A stretch of DNA of 64,000 bases from Clostridia bacterium (GTDB taxonomy: Bacteria > Bacillota > Clostridia > Oscillospirales > Acutalibacteraceae): the NCBI GenBank assembly GCA_017416485.1, contig JAFQCH010000016.1:186001-250000 (forward strand). The letters are read 5' to 3'. Below the pieces are notes generated by a model. That model saw nothing but the letters and a program-made list of their open reading frames with translations, had not been told where the DNA came from and searched no databases. Both the position numbers and the translations under genes were made by a program. Every line of letters begins with the position of its first letter. Positions within the stretch are counted from its first letter, which is position 1. Shown here in pieces: positions 8,238 through 15,881 of the stretch.

Positions 8238-9326
8238 ATGTCAACTTTATTACAGCAAAAATGTCCCAATTGCGGGGGCAGTGTCAGTTTTGACACGGGC
8301 ACACAGATGCTCAAGTGCCCTTTCTGTGACAGTGAATTTGCAGTTGAAGCCGTTGACGGACAACAGACAACCGACGGTGCACCTGCCGCCGTCGACAATA
8401 TCAGCTGGGGATCCGAAACGAGCCAATGGACCACTGACGAAACCACGGGAATGAGAGTTTATATGTGTAATTCCTGTTCGGGCGAGGTGGTTGCTGATGA
8501 AACAACAGGTGCAACAAGCTGTCCGTACTGCGGTAATCCCGTCGTTATGAAAGGTCAGTTTGACGGTACACTGCGTCCGCATCTTGTAATCCCGTTCAAG
8601 CTTGATAAGCAAGCCGCAAAAGAAGCCTTCAAAAAACACATAACAGGAAAAAAATTTGTTGCAAAAGCGTTTAAGGATGATAACACACTTGATGAAATCA
8701 AGGGTGTTTATGTTCCGCATTGGCTGTTTTCCTGTCAGGCACAGGGTGATGTCAGTTACATGGCAGAAAAAGTCACAAGAAAGTGGTCGGATGCTGACAA
8801 CAACTACACCGAGGTGTCCGATTTTACCTGCTACAGAAGCGGCAATATGATTTTTGACAATGTTCCCGTAGACGGATCAAGCAAAATGCCCGACGATCTG
8901 ATGGAATCACTTGAACCGTTCAACACCAATGATGCAGTACCTTTTAATGTCGGCTATCTTTCGGGCTATCTTGCAGACAAGTACGATGTGAGCGTGGAAA
9001 ACACAGTTGCAAGAGCAAATGAAAGGATCCGCAAAAGCCTTGCAGACACCCTGCAAACAACCGTAAAGGGGTACGATTCAATCGCAACACAGCAAGCTTC
9101 GATGACCGTGCTCGGCGGCGACTACAAATATGCACTTTATCCCGTTTGGCTTCTGACCGTCAAACACAAAAACAAGGATTATCTGTTTGCAATGAACGGA
9201 CAGACAGGTAAATTTGTAGGCAATATTCCGACAGATGAAAAAATGGTTAAAGGGCTGGGCGCTCTCATCGGAGCGGGTATCGGTATCGTTCTGTGGGCTG
9301 TCCTGCACCTGATCGGTCTTGTTTAA
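8238..9326 (+). CDS. TFIIB-type zinc ribbon membrane protein (YdjG-like)
   Basis: A 362-residue protein with AAGGAG upstream. The N-terminus has two zinc ribbons: CPNCG ... CPFCDSEF and CNSC ... CPYCGNP. A central domain of about 230 residues follows, then a C-terminal membrane segment (about residues 335-360). This is the arrangement of Bacillus YdjG and related 'TFIIB-type zinc ribbon-containing' proteins. YdjG cooperates with the TPM-like YdjH and the SPFH protein YdjI, and counterparts of both flank it here. Expected topology: zinc ribbons in the cytosol with a C-terminal anchor. No enzymatic motif is visible. Confidence 0.8.
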   Translation: MSTLLQQKCPNCGGSVSFDTGTQMLKCPFCDSEFAVEAVDGQQTTDGAPAAVDNISWGSETSQWTTDETTGMRVYMCNSCSGEVVADETTGATSCPYCGNPVVMKGQFDGTLRPHLVIPFKLDKQAAKEAFKKHITGKKFVAKAFKDDNTLDEIKGVYVPHWLFSCQAQGDVSYMAEKVTRKWSDADNNYTEVSDFTCYRSGNMIFDNVPVDGSSKMPDDLMESLEPFNTNDAVPFNVGYLSGYLADKYDVSVENTVARANERIRKSLADTLQTTVKGYDSIATQQASMTVLGGDYKYALYPVWLLTVKHKNKDYLFAMNGQTGKFVGNIPTDEKMVKGLGALIGAGIGIVLWAVLHLIGLV

Positions 9327-9340
9327 GGAGGTGCGGAAAA

Positions 9341-10567
9341 ATGATAAAGAAATTATTTGCTATTCTTCTTTCCGTTCTTGCCATGCTCTGTCTGACACTT
9401 TTCGCATCTGCGGCTGAAAGCAACATCTATGATCCGCTCGGTAATATTTCCCCCGAAAGCACTGCCGAGCTTCAGCAGACAGCCGACATCATTGCTGACG
9501 AATACGGCTATTTTGCTATGTTCTGTATGCCCGAAACCATCGGAGACTATGAATATGTTTCCGATTACGCGCAAGCGATTTTTGAAGAATATTCCGACTT
9601 GGAAAGCGGTATCGTTTTTGTGCATAACATGGAAACCAACCTTTGTGATTTCTATGTGACCGAAGCGGATTATGAATTCTTTTCGACCCTTGTCACGGAC
9701 AAGATTTTTGACAACTACAACCTGACCGACACCTATTATCTCGGTGCAAAAACATTCTTTGACACCGTGCACGCTACTCTGCTGGCAGCTGCCCCGTATT
9801 TCGAGGAGGTTGTTCAGGATACGACTTCCGAACCCGCACAGCCGACAACAGAATTTGAGCAGGTTGAGAGAACATTGCCGCTTGTTGTGGACTATGCAGA
9901 TCTTCTCAGTTCTGATGAAGAACAGTATTTTCTTGCAAAATGTGAGGAATTCACCGCTTCCTATGCCACTGAAATTGCAATCATCACCATCACCGACCTT
10001 GAGGGCAAGACCCCGCAGGAATATGCCGATGATTTTTATGATTACAACGGTTACGGCTATGGCGAAAACGAAGACGGTATTCTCATGATTTATCTTCCCG
10101 GAGAAAGCGGACAGCGTGAGCTTCATATCACAACGCACGGCAGTGCAAAGATCCAAATGACCGGTGAAGAAGTGGACAACATTCTTGATACGCTTGTTAT
10201 TTACCTTGGCGGCGAGAATTATTATGATGCATTTGAATCCTTTATTGATATGAGTGAAGATGCAATCAAGCCGCCTCCCGCACTGCTGTGGCCGATCATC
10301 TGTGTACTCGTCGGTATTGTCATCGGTATGCTCATTACAAGCAAAATGGCATCTGCAAACTACTCCGTTGCCAAAAAGGAAACAGCCGCCGATTATGTGC
10401 GTGCGGGTACGCTTGTTGTGAACAATGCAAATGATATTTTTGCAGGATCAAGGGTTATCACGACTCCCAAGCCGAAATCAAATTCCGATTCTTCATCCGA
10501 AGGCGGACGCACATCGCACACGAGTTCATCCGGCAGAAGTCACGGTGGCGGCGGCAGAAGTTTCTGA
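9341..10567 (+). CDS. TPM-domain membrane protein (YdjH-like), tandem TPM
   Basis: A 408-residue protein. The start at 9341 is set by AAGGAGGTG at 9325-9333 and by a signal peptide (MIKKLFAILLSVLAML ... ASAAES). Residues about 25-155 look like a degenerate TPM domain (D-PLGNIS...ADEYGY...GIV). Residues about 180-305 are a canonical TPM domain (VVDYADLLSSDEE ... GENEDGILMIY). A transmembrane helix at about 315-340 and a Gly/Arg/Ser tail ending GGGGRSF follow. TPM domains face outside the membrane and accompany envelope-stress and photosystem-repair systems. Here it completes the YdjG-YdjH-YdjI set. Confidence 0.85.
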   Translation: MIKKLFAILLSVLAMLCLTLFASAAESNIYDPLGNISPESTAELQQTADIIADEYGYFAMFCMPETIGDYEYVSDYAQAIFEEYSDLESGIVFVHNMETNLCDFYVTEADYEFFSTLVTDKIFDNYNLTDTYYLGAKTFFDTVHATLLAAAPYFEEVVQDTTSEPAQPTTEFEQVERTLPLVVDYADLLSSDEEQYFLAKCEEFTASYATEIAIITITDLEGKTPQEYADDFYDYNGYGYGENEDGILMIYLPGESGQRELHITTHGSAKIQMTGEEVDNILDTLVIYLGGENYYDAFESFIDMSEDAIKPPPALLWPIICVLVGIVIGMLITSKMASANYSVAKKETAADYVRAGTLVVNNANDIFAGSRVITTPKPKSNSDSSSEGGRTSHTSSSGRSHGGGGRSF

Positions 10568-10584
10568 GAAAGGACAGGGGAGCA

Positions 10585-11148
10585 ATGGGACTTTTTGATA
10601 AAGTAAAGAATATGAACCATACAAACAGTACGCCTGCAGTAAAAAACAGCGTTTGTAAAACGAAACGTATCGTTTTTGAAAAGCTTCCCGCCGATGCGCT
10701 GGAATTCCGGAATCTGCCGGCAGCAGCCCTTGCCGATCCGTTTGACACAGCGGCTTTAACCGTTCTTGCATTCTGCTTTTATTCCGAAAATAAGGAAGAA
10801 TGCTTCAAAATGCTTGATTATTTAAGAGGTCCGAGGCCGCTGAGTGTTATGGATAAGCAGTTTATTGCTGACCGTTTCCGCGATAAGGATTATGTGCCCC
10901 GTTCCTATTTTGAGGGCGCCACTGTGGCCAATAACTATTTACCGGCAGAACCTTATACAGTTGTGGTAAGCGATAATCCTTATTCTTATCAGAATGAAAC
11001 GTACGCGACTCTGTATGTGCGTTCCGGCGGCGCTGACAGCCTCAGAAGCATACAGCTTCGTCTTGCAAAAGACGGCAAATGGTATCTGTGGGAGCAGTTT
11101 ATTCTTGCCGATATCCGTCAGCCCGAATGCCTGAATCCGTGGGCATAA
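10585..11148 (+). CDS. DUF6935-like cytoplasmic protein
   Basis: A 187-residue protein without signal or membrane segments. It starts MGLFDK like the DUF4428-type gene three cistrons upstream. Motifs such as LADPFDTAALTVLA, FRDKDYVPRSYFEGAT and KWYLWEQFILADIR are those I associate with the DUF6935 family of Firmicutes, which has no known biochemical activity. It follows the TPM gene by 17 bp and precedes a lipoprotein gene, so it is probably co-transcribed with the SPFH cluster. A soluble partner role is inference. Confidence 0.7.
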   Translation: MGLFDKVKNMNHTNSTPAVKNSVCKTKRIVFEKLPADALEFRNLPAAALADPFDTAALTVLAFCFYSENKEECFKMLDYLRGPRPLSVMDKQFIADRFRDKDYVPRSYFEGATVANNYLPAEPYTVVVSDNPYSYQNETYATLYVRSGGADSLRSIQLRLAKDGKWYLWEQFILADIRQPECLNPWA

Positions 11149-11172
11149 TTTAAAAATCTGGAGGATTTTATA

Positions 11173-12147
11173 ATGAAAAAGCTAATTGCAATTCTGATGG
11201 CACTTGCCATTCTTCTTTCCTTTGCCGCATGCGGCGAAGCGGAAGAGCCGACCACTGAAGCCCCTACCAACGCTGAAGTCACCGAGCCCGTGACGGAACC
11301 GATTGATGAAAAACAGTTGACCGTTGATAACGGAAAGGGCAGTAGCATCACCGTCAACTATCCCGCTGATTTTACATTCAACGAAGCCAACACCGAAGGC
11401 AACTTCCTTGCACATCCCGAAGCCGTAAAATGCGGTACGCTTGAAAGAGAAGATATCAACATCGGTTTTGGTTTTTCCATCATCAGTACGACCGGGGAAA
11501 ACATACACGACTATGCAGCAAGAAACTTCAAAAACAGCACCATTTTTGAAGAAGGTACCGTCGGTGAGTACAAAACCTACATCCGTCAGCTCAGCACCTC
11601 CCGCATGACGCTTATTGTCTGCCTGAACGATTATGAATTTGCAATCATTGAATTCAACCTGCCTGCAGGCGCAACCAAGGAAGATTATGCAGTCCTGCGC
11701 GACAGTGAACTGTTCACGAATTTTTATGATTCCATCGTTGTGACTGCTGCAACCGCTGAAGAAAACTTTGTCATGGGCGACCCTGTCACCACTGAAAACG
11801 GCTATGTAACTATTACCCCATGCGGCGGCTTCATTTATGACGAAGCCGACACAACCGGAGCAATCGCATTAAAAAACGGCTCTCTCGGTGCCAATGCCGC
11901 TATTTATGTTTATGATGAGCAGAGCATGGAGCTTGAGGTGCAGAAAAAGTATTTCGGTTATGCATACCCCAACAAGGAATACACCGACATCACAATCGGC
12001 GAAAACACCTTCGCAGCCATTGAGTCTAACACCGGCACGACCTATCTTGTCGCTGAAACCTCCTCCGGAATGGCAATGTATGTCGCCGTTTGGAGCTGTT
12101 CGGTAGAGGATGCAAAACCCGTTCTTGAAACCATTGTCATCGGATAA
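11173..12147 (+). CDS. Lipoprotein of unknown function
   Basis: A 324-residue protein with a good ribosome site (GGAGG at about 11160). The N-terminus is a lipoprotein signal with lipobox FAAC (MKKLIAILMALAILLSFAAC), then a Thr/Glu/Pro-rich spacer. Two similar globular halves of about 130 residues follow, each starting after an 'NGKGSSITVNYP' or 'ENGYVTITP' type strand. I cannot name the family. It is the last gene before a strong terminator, 24 bp after the DUF6935 gene, and is likely an extracellular component of the same unit. Confidence 0.75.
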   Translation: MKKLIAILMALAILLSFAACGEAEEPTTEAPTNAEVTEPVTEPIDEKQLTVDNGKGSSITVNYPADFTFNEANTEGNFLAHPEAVKCGTLEREDINIGFGFSIISTTGENIHDYAARNFKNSTIFEEGTVGEYKTYIRQLSTSRMTLIVCLNDYEFAIIEFNLPAGATKEDYAVLRDSELFTNFYDSIVVTAATAEENFVMGDPVTTENGYVTITPCGGFIYDEADTTGAIALKNGSLGANAAIYVYDEQSMELEVQKKYFGYAYPNKEYTDITIGENTFAAIESNTGTTYLVAETSSGMAMYVAVWSCSVEDAKPVLETIVIG

Positions 12148-12157
12148 TAACCGATAT

Positions 12158-12200
12158 AAAAAAAGATTACAGGTCTGTCAAAATGACCTGTAATCTTTTT
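12158..12200 (+). terminator. Intrinsic terminator of the SPFH cluster
   Basis: A perfect stem of about 16 bp (AAAAAGATTACAGGTC pairing with GACCTGTAATCTTTTT) with a short loop and a T tract. The flanking A and T runs make it usable in both directions. Confidence 0.93.
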
Positions 12201-12264
12201 CTATTATCAAAGTTTGAAAAAGAGTGTCAGTATTTCACTGGCAAGTATTACAGATCGGATTTAA

Positions 12265-12534
12265 ACTGCAAGAGGAAATCTGCTTGAATATCGTAGTGTT
12301 CTCAGAGCATTTCATACTGCCATTGACCGGGCGAATGAGGACGGCGGATGCTATATTGAGAAGCGAGGACTACATTCTCTGCGCAAGTTGTTCTGCAAAA
12401 CCTTGTACGATAAGGTGCAGGACTGGGGAAAAACCAGACGAATCATGGGCCACTCCGCAGAAAGTGTTACGAAGCAGTTTTATTATGATCTTAATTTTGA
12501 TGATATCGAAGATATCGCAGATATGTTGTCTTGA
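12265..12534 (+). pseudogene. Tyrosine recombinase (phage/ICE integrase) C-terminal fragment
   Basis: An open frame after an in-frame stop encodes about 89 residues matching the C-terminal catalytic part of tyrosine recombinases. It contains the HSLR box (HxxR), the MGHSA box and a terminal YY near QFYYDL, where the nucleophile is expected. There is no start codon, N-terminal domain or catalytic Arg I, so this is a 5'-deleted remnant. It lies at the left side of the A+T-rich restriction-modification segment and is evidence of a former integrated element. Confidence 0.85.
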
Positions 12535-12567
12535 TGTTTGTGAACATAAAAATATCCGAAACACATC

Positions 12568-12592
12568 AAAAACCCGGCATTGCCGGGTTTTT
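12568..12592. terminator. Intrinsic terminator downstream of integrase remnant
   Basis: A perfect hairpin AAAACCCGGCA/TTGCCGGGTTTT with a T run, about 35 bp after the integrase stop codon. Confidence 0.85.
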
Positions 12593-12662
12593 GCTTTGGG
12601 TATTTAATGTAGTAAAATAGTGGTCAATTTTTTGGTCAGGTTTGAGATGATCCAAAAAAAGT

Positions 12663-12694
12663 AAAGCCCGATATCGCTTTGATATCGGGCTTTT
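12663..12694. terminator. Terminator-like hairpin AAAGCCCGATATC
   Basis: A perfect 13-bp stem (12663-12675 with 12681-12693) with loop GCTTT. The A and T flanks allow bidirectional action. No gene ends immediately next to it, so it is probably a relict of the eroded element. Confidence 0.75.
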
Positions 12695-12724
12695 GACTGA
12701 ATTATAACGCATTTTTTGATACGA

Positions 12725-12798
12725 GTTGCATAGGGTTGCAAAAGTTGCATTTTGGTTTTAGGGTTGCGTTTGGAATGCAACCTTTTTCTTTATGCAAC
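12725..12798. repeat. Cluster of GTTGCA direct and inverted repeats
   Basis: GTTGCA occurs at 12725, 12735 and 12744, GTTGCG at 12763, and the inverse TGCAAC at 12776 and 12793. The last pair contributes to a small hairpin with a T tail (12762-12787). The 9-10 bp phasing resembles protein-binding arm sites. They lie between the integrase remnant and the controller gene. Confidence 0.5.
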
Positions 12799-12803
12799 CA
12801 TAC

Positions 12804-12827
12804 ACTTATTGTATGTAGACTTATTGT
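12804..12827 (+). promoter_or_regulatory. Candidate controller operator: direct repeat of ACTTATTGT
   Basis: ACTTATTGT occurs at 12804-12812 and 12819-12827, 15 bp apart, about 47 bp upstream of the controller-like gene. Controller proteins of restriction-modification systems bind paired boxes just upstream of their own gene. The assignment is by position and symmetry only. Confidence 0.4.
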
Positions 12828-12873
12828 GTTCTAAAAGCTAAAATATATGTAGTAATTTGTCGAGGTGTAGCCA

Positions 12874-13083
12874 ATGGATATTATTAAAGTGTTTGGTACG
12901 AATGTACGCAAATATCGCGCAGACAAGGGTGTGTCACAGGAAAAGTTTGCAGAGCTTTGTGGATTACACAGGACTTACATTAGTGATATTGAATGTTTTC
13001 GCCGGAGTATTTCGCTGGATAATATTCAAAAAATCGCAGACGCACTTGAGATTGAAACTTACAAACTGTTTGTGGAGGAATAA
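12874..13083 (+). CDS. XRE-family controller-like regulator of the restriction system
   Basis: A 69-residue protein that is almost entirely one helix-turn-helix domain (SQEKFAELCGLHRTYISDIE), the size and pattern of C proteins that delay restriction enzyme expression. GAGGTG lies six bases before the ATG. It is followed after two bases by a winged-helix-like gene and then the putative nuclease gene. It probably represses or activates the downstream genes through the repeats at 12804-12827. Confidence 0.75.
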   Translation: MDIIKVFGTNVRKYRADKGVSQEKFAELCGLHRTYISDIECFRRSISLDNIQKIADALEIETYKLFVEE

Positions 13084-13085
13084 AA

Positions 13086-13385
13086 ATGCTCGAACAGATC
13101 AGAGAAATCCTTCTCTTGCACAATGGAAAGAAAAATCCGATTACATCGGCAGAAATTGCAAGATGTCTTGGTATTGTTGAAGATGATACACATGCTCAAA
13201 CAAGAGCGTTAATACTTGAATGTGCAGAAAAATATGAATTGCCGTTAGCTGCGAATAATAGAGGATACTATCTCATTTCTAATCAACAAGAATATGAAGA
13301 GTATATGAAAAATCTCGATTCGCGTAGCGATGGTATTGAACAGCGAAAGCGAATTATCACTAAAAATTATAAGGGGACAAAATGA
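13086..13385 (+). CDS. Winged-helix-like small protein of the restriction island
   Basis: A 99-residue protein with an N-terminal helix-turn-helix-like segment (ITSAEIARCLGI) and a beta-wing-like LAANNRGYYLISNQ, ending in a charged helix. Its start follows the controller stop by two bases, and its last codons overlap the ATG of the restriction enzyme gene by four bases. Similar small wHTH genes accompany type II systems in Firmicutes. Function as a second regulator or DNA-binding accessory is inferred. Confidence 0.6.
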   Translation: MLEQIREILLLHNGKKNPITSAEIARCLGIVEDDTHAQTRALILECAEKYELPLAANNRGYYLISNQQEYEEYMKNLDSRSDGIEQRKRIITKNYKGTK

Positions 13386-13975
13386 TGAAATATACATTGA
13401 AAAACGAAAGCATAGAGTGTTACAATGAGAGTGATACCTTTAGCTTCCCGAAATACACTTCTCAGTTAATCAACTGGGCAAATCAAAATGCGCAGGGAAC
13501 TCGCCCTGTTGTTGTCGGTCAAATGTCCGAATTGTTCCCCGAGTTTATGGCTTCTTGTGAAGAAATCACCATTGAGAACTGGTACGATTGGTATGTAGAA
13601 AGATATCCCGATGCCTTTGACAAAGCAACTGATAAGATTTATGCACAGGTGCAGAATCTCCGTGACGCCATTCCGCTTATTGATCGTGAAATGGTGAAAC
13701 ATTGGGTAGAAGATCTCGTCATTTCTAAGACATTCAATGGCATGTATGTTCAAAAAGCAATTTTGGCATCTCTTGCAGCTCGAAAGGGTACAACATATCG
13801 TCTCGCTACACCTGACGAAGAATCTGTTGGTATTGACGGATATGTAGGGAATGTTCCTTATTCTGTAAAGCCCGATACATACAAGACGATGGGGCGTCTC
13901 TCTGAAACAATTGCGGTAAAAATGATTTATTATACAAAAACAAAAACAGGTTTAACAATTGAAGTAGAAGAATAA
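13382..13975 (+). CDS. Putative type II restriction endonuclease, MjaI-like
   Basis: A 197-residue protein. Motifs such as QNAQGTRPVVVGQMSELFPE, MVKHWVEDLVI and GIDGYVGNVPYSVKP resemble the MjaI-type restriction endonuclease family as I remember it. The last motif has the layout of a PD-(D/E)xK-type site (Asp, then about ten residues to SVK), with the second acid replaced. It is convergent with a DNA methyltransferase gene 33 bp away and preceded by a controller gene, which strongly supports a restriction role. If MjaI-like the target would be CTAG, but the specificity is unproved. Base composition is A+T-richer than the chromosome around it. Confidence 0.7.
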   Translation: MMKYTLKNESIECYNESDTFSFPKYTSQLINWANQNAQGTRPVVVGQMSELFPEFMASCEEITIENWYDWYVERYPDAFDKATDKIYAQVQNLRDAIPLIDREMVKHWVEDLVISKTFNGMYVQKAILASLAARKGTTYRLATPDEESVGIDGYVGNVPYSVKPDTYKTMGRLSETIAVKMIYYTKTKTGLTIEVEE

Positions 13976-14013
13976 AAGATAGGCGGAGTAAAAAGCTCCG
14001 ACTATCTTTTATT
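13971..14013. terminator. Bidirectional terminator between restriction and methylase genes
   Basis: A 12-bp stem (AATAAAAGATAG with CTATCTTTTATT) enclosing a second stem CGGAG/CTCCG. The stop codons of both convergent genes lie inside the arms, so the two transcription units share one terminator. Confidence 0.9.
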
Positions 14014-15286
14014 GATTAGGTAGTGAATTTAGGAATTTCTTTTGATAGGAATAATCAAACGACGTATCAACATCTACAAATCCTGTCCTAACTAAATGAT
14101 TATTTACAAAGGTCTTGTTGTCGAGATACACATAGCACAATAGGGTATTATCCGTATCGTATTTCACTGCATCATATTTTAAGAAAACTTTCCGCTTGCG
14201 AAATTTGTCTTGAAGAAATCTGATGGCTTCATCTTGATATAATGGATTGGGATTAATACCCAATAGGCGAACTGTAAGTCCGTTGCTTAACTCGATTTTG
14301 TCGGATGAAATCACTCTCTTCACTCCGAACAATTCCTCTCGTTTCGATTCAGATTGGTCAATCCTTGAACCAAATTGAAGTTTCTTTACATCAACCTTTT
14401 TGTCCATTCGATGCGGATCGCTGAAGATATAAGGGAGCTGGTCAAAAAAAGAAATGTTTCCAATTTTATCTTCGATAAAAATCACCTTTGAATCATCGTA
14501 TAATTTAATTTGATCTGCTCCCAGTTTCTCACGAATGATAGGTTCAAAAGCTTTATTGATTTCATAACCGATAGAATTTCTTCCAAGGTTCTTTGCGGCA
14601 AGTGATGTTGTACCACTGCCCACAAACGGATCAAACACTGTTTCTCCTGCAAAGGAAAACATTTTGATCAGCCGTTTTGGAAGTTCTTCCGGGAACATAG
14701 CAATATGCCCCATCTGCTTGACACCGTTGAAATTCCAATGAGAAGAAAAATATTGGCCCCATTCTTCTTTGGTCATTGCGGATTGTTCTTTTTGCTGTTG
14801 AGTTGGCTTAGGAGCATTACCTAATTTCTTAAAGATTAAAACAAACTCATAATCCATTTTGAGAATGCCATTTCTGGGATAAGGGAAACTACCCATAATA
14901 GCACCACCACCAGAAGTATTCATCGTGGTGGTTTTCTGCCAAATAATAGCTCCCATATAATCCATACCGAGGGATTCACAAAATCGAATTATTTCTGTTC
15001 GGATCGGAATAACTTTGTATCTACCGTAATAAACAGAACGAGCAAACTGATCTCCAATGTTAATACACAATCTGCATCCATCGGAAAGGACACGGTTACA
15101 CTCTTTCCACACTAAATTCAAATTGTTTATGTATTCTTCGTAGCTGTCGTTGAAACCAATCTGATCTTCCGTGCCATAATCTTTCAATTGCCAGTACGGA
15201 GGTGAAGTTATAATTAACTGTACAGATTTGTCTTTGATTTGATTAAGCGAACGACTATCACCAAATATAATTTTATGTTCAGTCAT
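14009..15286 (-). CDS. DNA (cytosine-N4 type) methyltransferase fused to a degenerate SNase-like domain
   Basis: A 425-residue protein. TSPPYW at residues 27-32 (motif IV) precedes FDPFVGSGTT at 218-227 (motif I), the beta-class order. The SPPY form is usual in N4-cytosine enzymes, and the pair with a putative MjaI-like nuclease fits a type II system. Residues about 318-420 resemble a staphylococcal-nuclease fold (VISSDKIELSNGLTVRLLGI ... LLCYVYLD ... LVRTGF). Relative to nuclease A, the first Asp, Asp40, Glu43 and Arg87 positions are replaced while Arg35 is kept, so catalysis is unlikely; target recognition is one alternative. Ribosome site AAAGGA is eight bases upstream. It is co-directional with an XRE gene 14 bp upstream. 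Confidence 0.85.
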   Translation of the reverse strand: MTEHKIIFGDSRSLNQIKDKSVQLIITSPPYWQLKDYGTEDQIGFNDSYEEYINNLNLVWKECNRVLSDGCRLCINIGDQFARSVYYGRYKVIPIRTEIIRFCESLGMDYMGAIIWQKTTTMNTSGGGAIMGSFPYPRNGILKMDYEFVLIFKKLGNAPKPTQQQKEQSAMTKEEWGQYFSSHWNFNGVKQMGHIAMFPEELPKRLIKMFSFAGETVFDPFVGSGTTSLAAKNLGRNSIGYEINKAFEPIIREKLGADQIKLYDDSKVIFIEDKIGNISFFDQLPYIFSDPHRMDKKVDVKKLQFGSRIDQSESKREELFGVKRVISSDKIELSNGLTVRLLGINPNPLYQDEAIRFLQDKFRKRKVFLKYDAVKYDTDNTLLCYVYLDNKTFVNNHLVRTGFVDVDTSFDYSYQKKFLNSLPNQ

Positions 15287-15300
15287 GGCAAAGTCCTTTC

Positions 15301-15513
15301 TTATTTGACAAGTTCTCCGTTACCCAAAACAAAATATTGTTCGTATGTAACATCTAAAACTTTTGCAATCAGATTTAACTCATCCTGGGTTATTGTATTT
15401 CGTTTAAGTTTAGCATTAAAATTTTGTGGTGTTTGATTTATTCTTCGGGCCAGCTCAGACAAGCTGATGCCAGTTCTAACACAAAGCACACGTATTTGTT
15501 CTGAAGTAGTCAT
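15301..15513 (-). CDS. XRE-family regulator upstream of the methyltransferase
   Basis: A 70-residue single helix-turn-helix protein (SLSELARRINQTPQNFNAKLKR). The ATG at 15513 is chosen because GGAGG lies six to seven bases before it; a GTG five codons upstream overlaps that site. The gene reads into the methyltransferase with a 14-bp gap and probably autoregulates the pair. It differs from the controller at 12874 and is typical of small Firmicute and phage regulators. Confidence 0.75.
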   Translation of the reverse strand: MTTSEQIRVLCVRTGISLSELARRINQTPQNFNAKLKRNTITQDELNLIAKVLDVTYEQYFVLGNGELVK

Positions 15514-15539
15514 AAAAAACCTCCACACCCCTTGTTTAG

Positions 15540-15811
15540 TTGTTATTATAAATCATTTGATTGATAATGTCAATTGCTTTTCGTGTATACGCGGATAATA
15601 AAACTATTCTTTCTCACACTGAAACGAATCTTGGTCACAATGATATTATTCTTTTGAGAAAAGTTTCATTGTGATTTGTGAGTGTAAAAAATGGGTGGGT
15701 TGGAGTCACTCAACTTCGACTTTCGGGTGGTCAATTTTGATACAATGAAACTAATCTTTTGTGCCATAATGTCAGAAGCCCTTATACCACAAGGCTTTTT
15801 AGACATAGAAA
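15540..15811. other. A+T-rich gene-free stretch upstream of the regulator
   Basis: No supported coding region. A weak stem (TCACAATGA ... TCATTGTGA, about 15635-15675) is present. The stretch presumably holds the promoter of the XRE-methylase unit, but I cannot place it with confidence. Confidence 0.35.
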
Positions 15812-15856
15812 AAGAACGAAAGTTACAATACCATTGGTATCATAACTTTCGTTCTT
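15812..15856 (-). terminator. Hairpin flanking the duplicated tRNA end
   Basis: An inverted repeat AAGAACGAAAGTTA with TAACTTTCGTTCTT and short inner pairing (TACCA/TGGTA). Read on the minus strand it lies directly beyond the duplicated tRNA 3' end at 15860 and is followed by a T-rich tract, as an intrinsic terminator after a tRNA would be. Confidence 0.7.
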
Positions 15857-15859
15857 ATA

Positions 15860-15881
15860 TGGTTGCGGGGAAAGGACTTGA
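15860..15881 (-). repeat. Duplicate of the tRNA-fMet 3' end (candidate attachment site)
   Basis: Twenty-two bases are identical to 16076-16097, the CCA end, acceptor strand and part of the T arm of tRNA-fMet. Identity stops sharply afterwards and the rest does not fold as a tRNA. Integrases that use tRNA genes leave exactly this kind of 3'-end direct repeat. The copy sits at the right edge of the restriction island, 195 bp from the intact gene. Confidence 0.75.
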
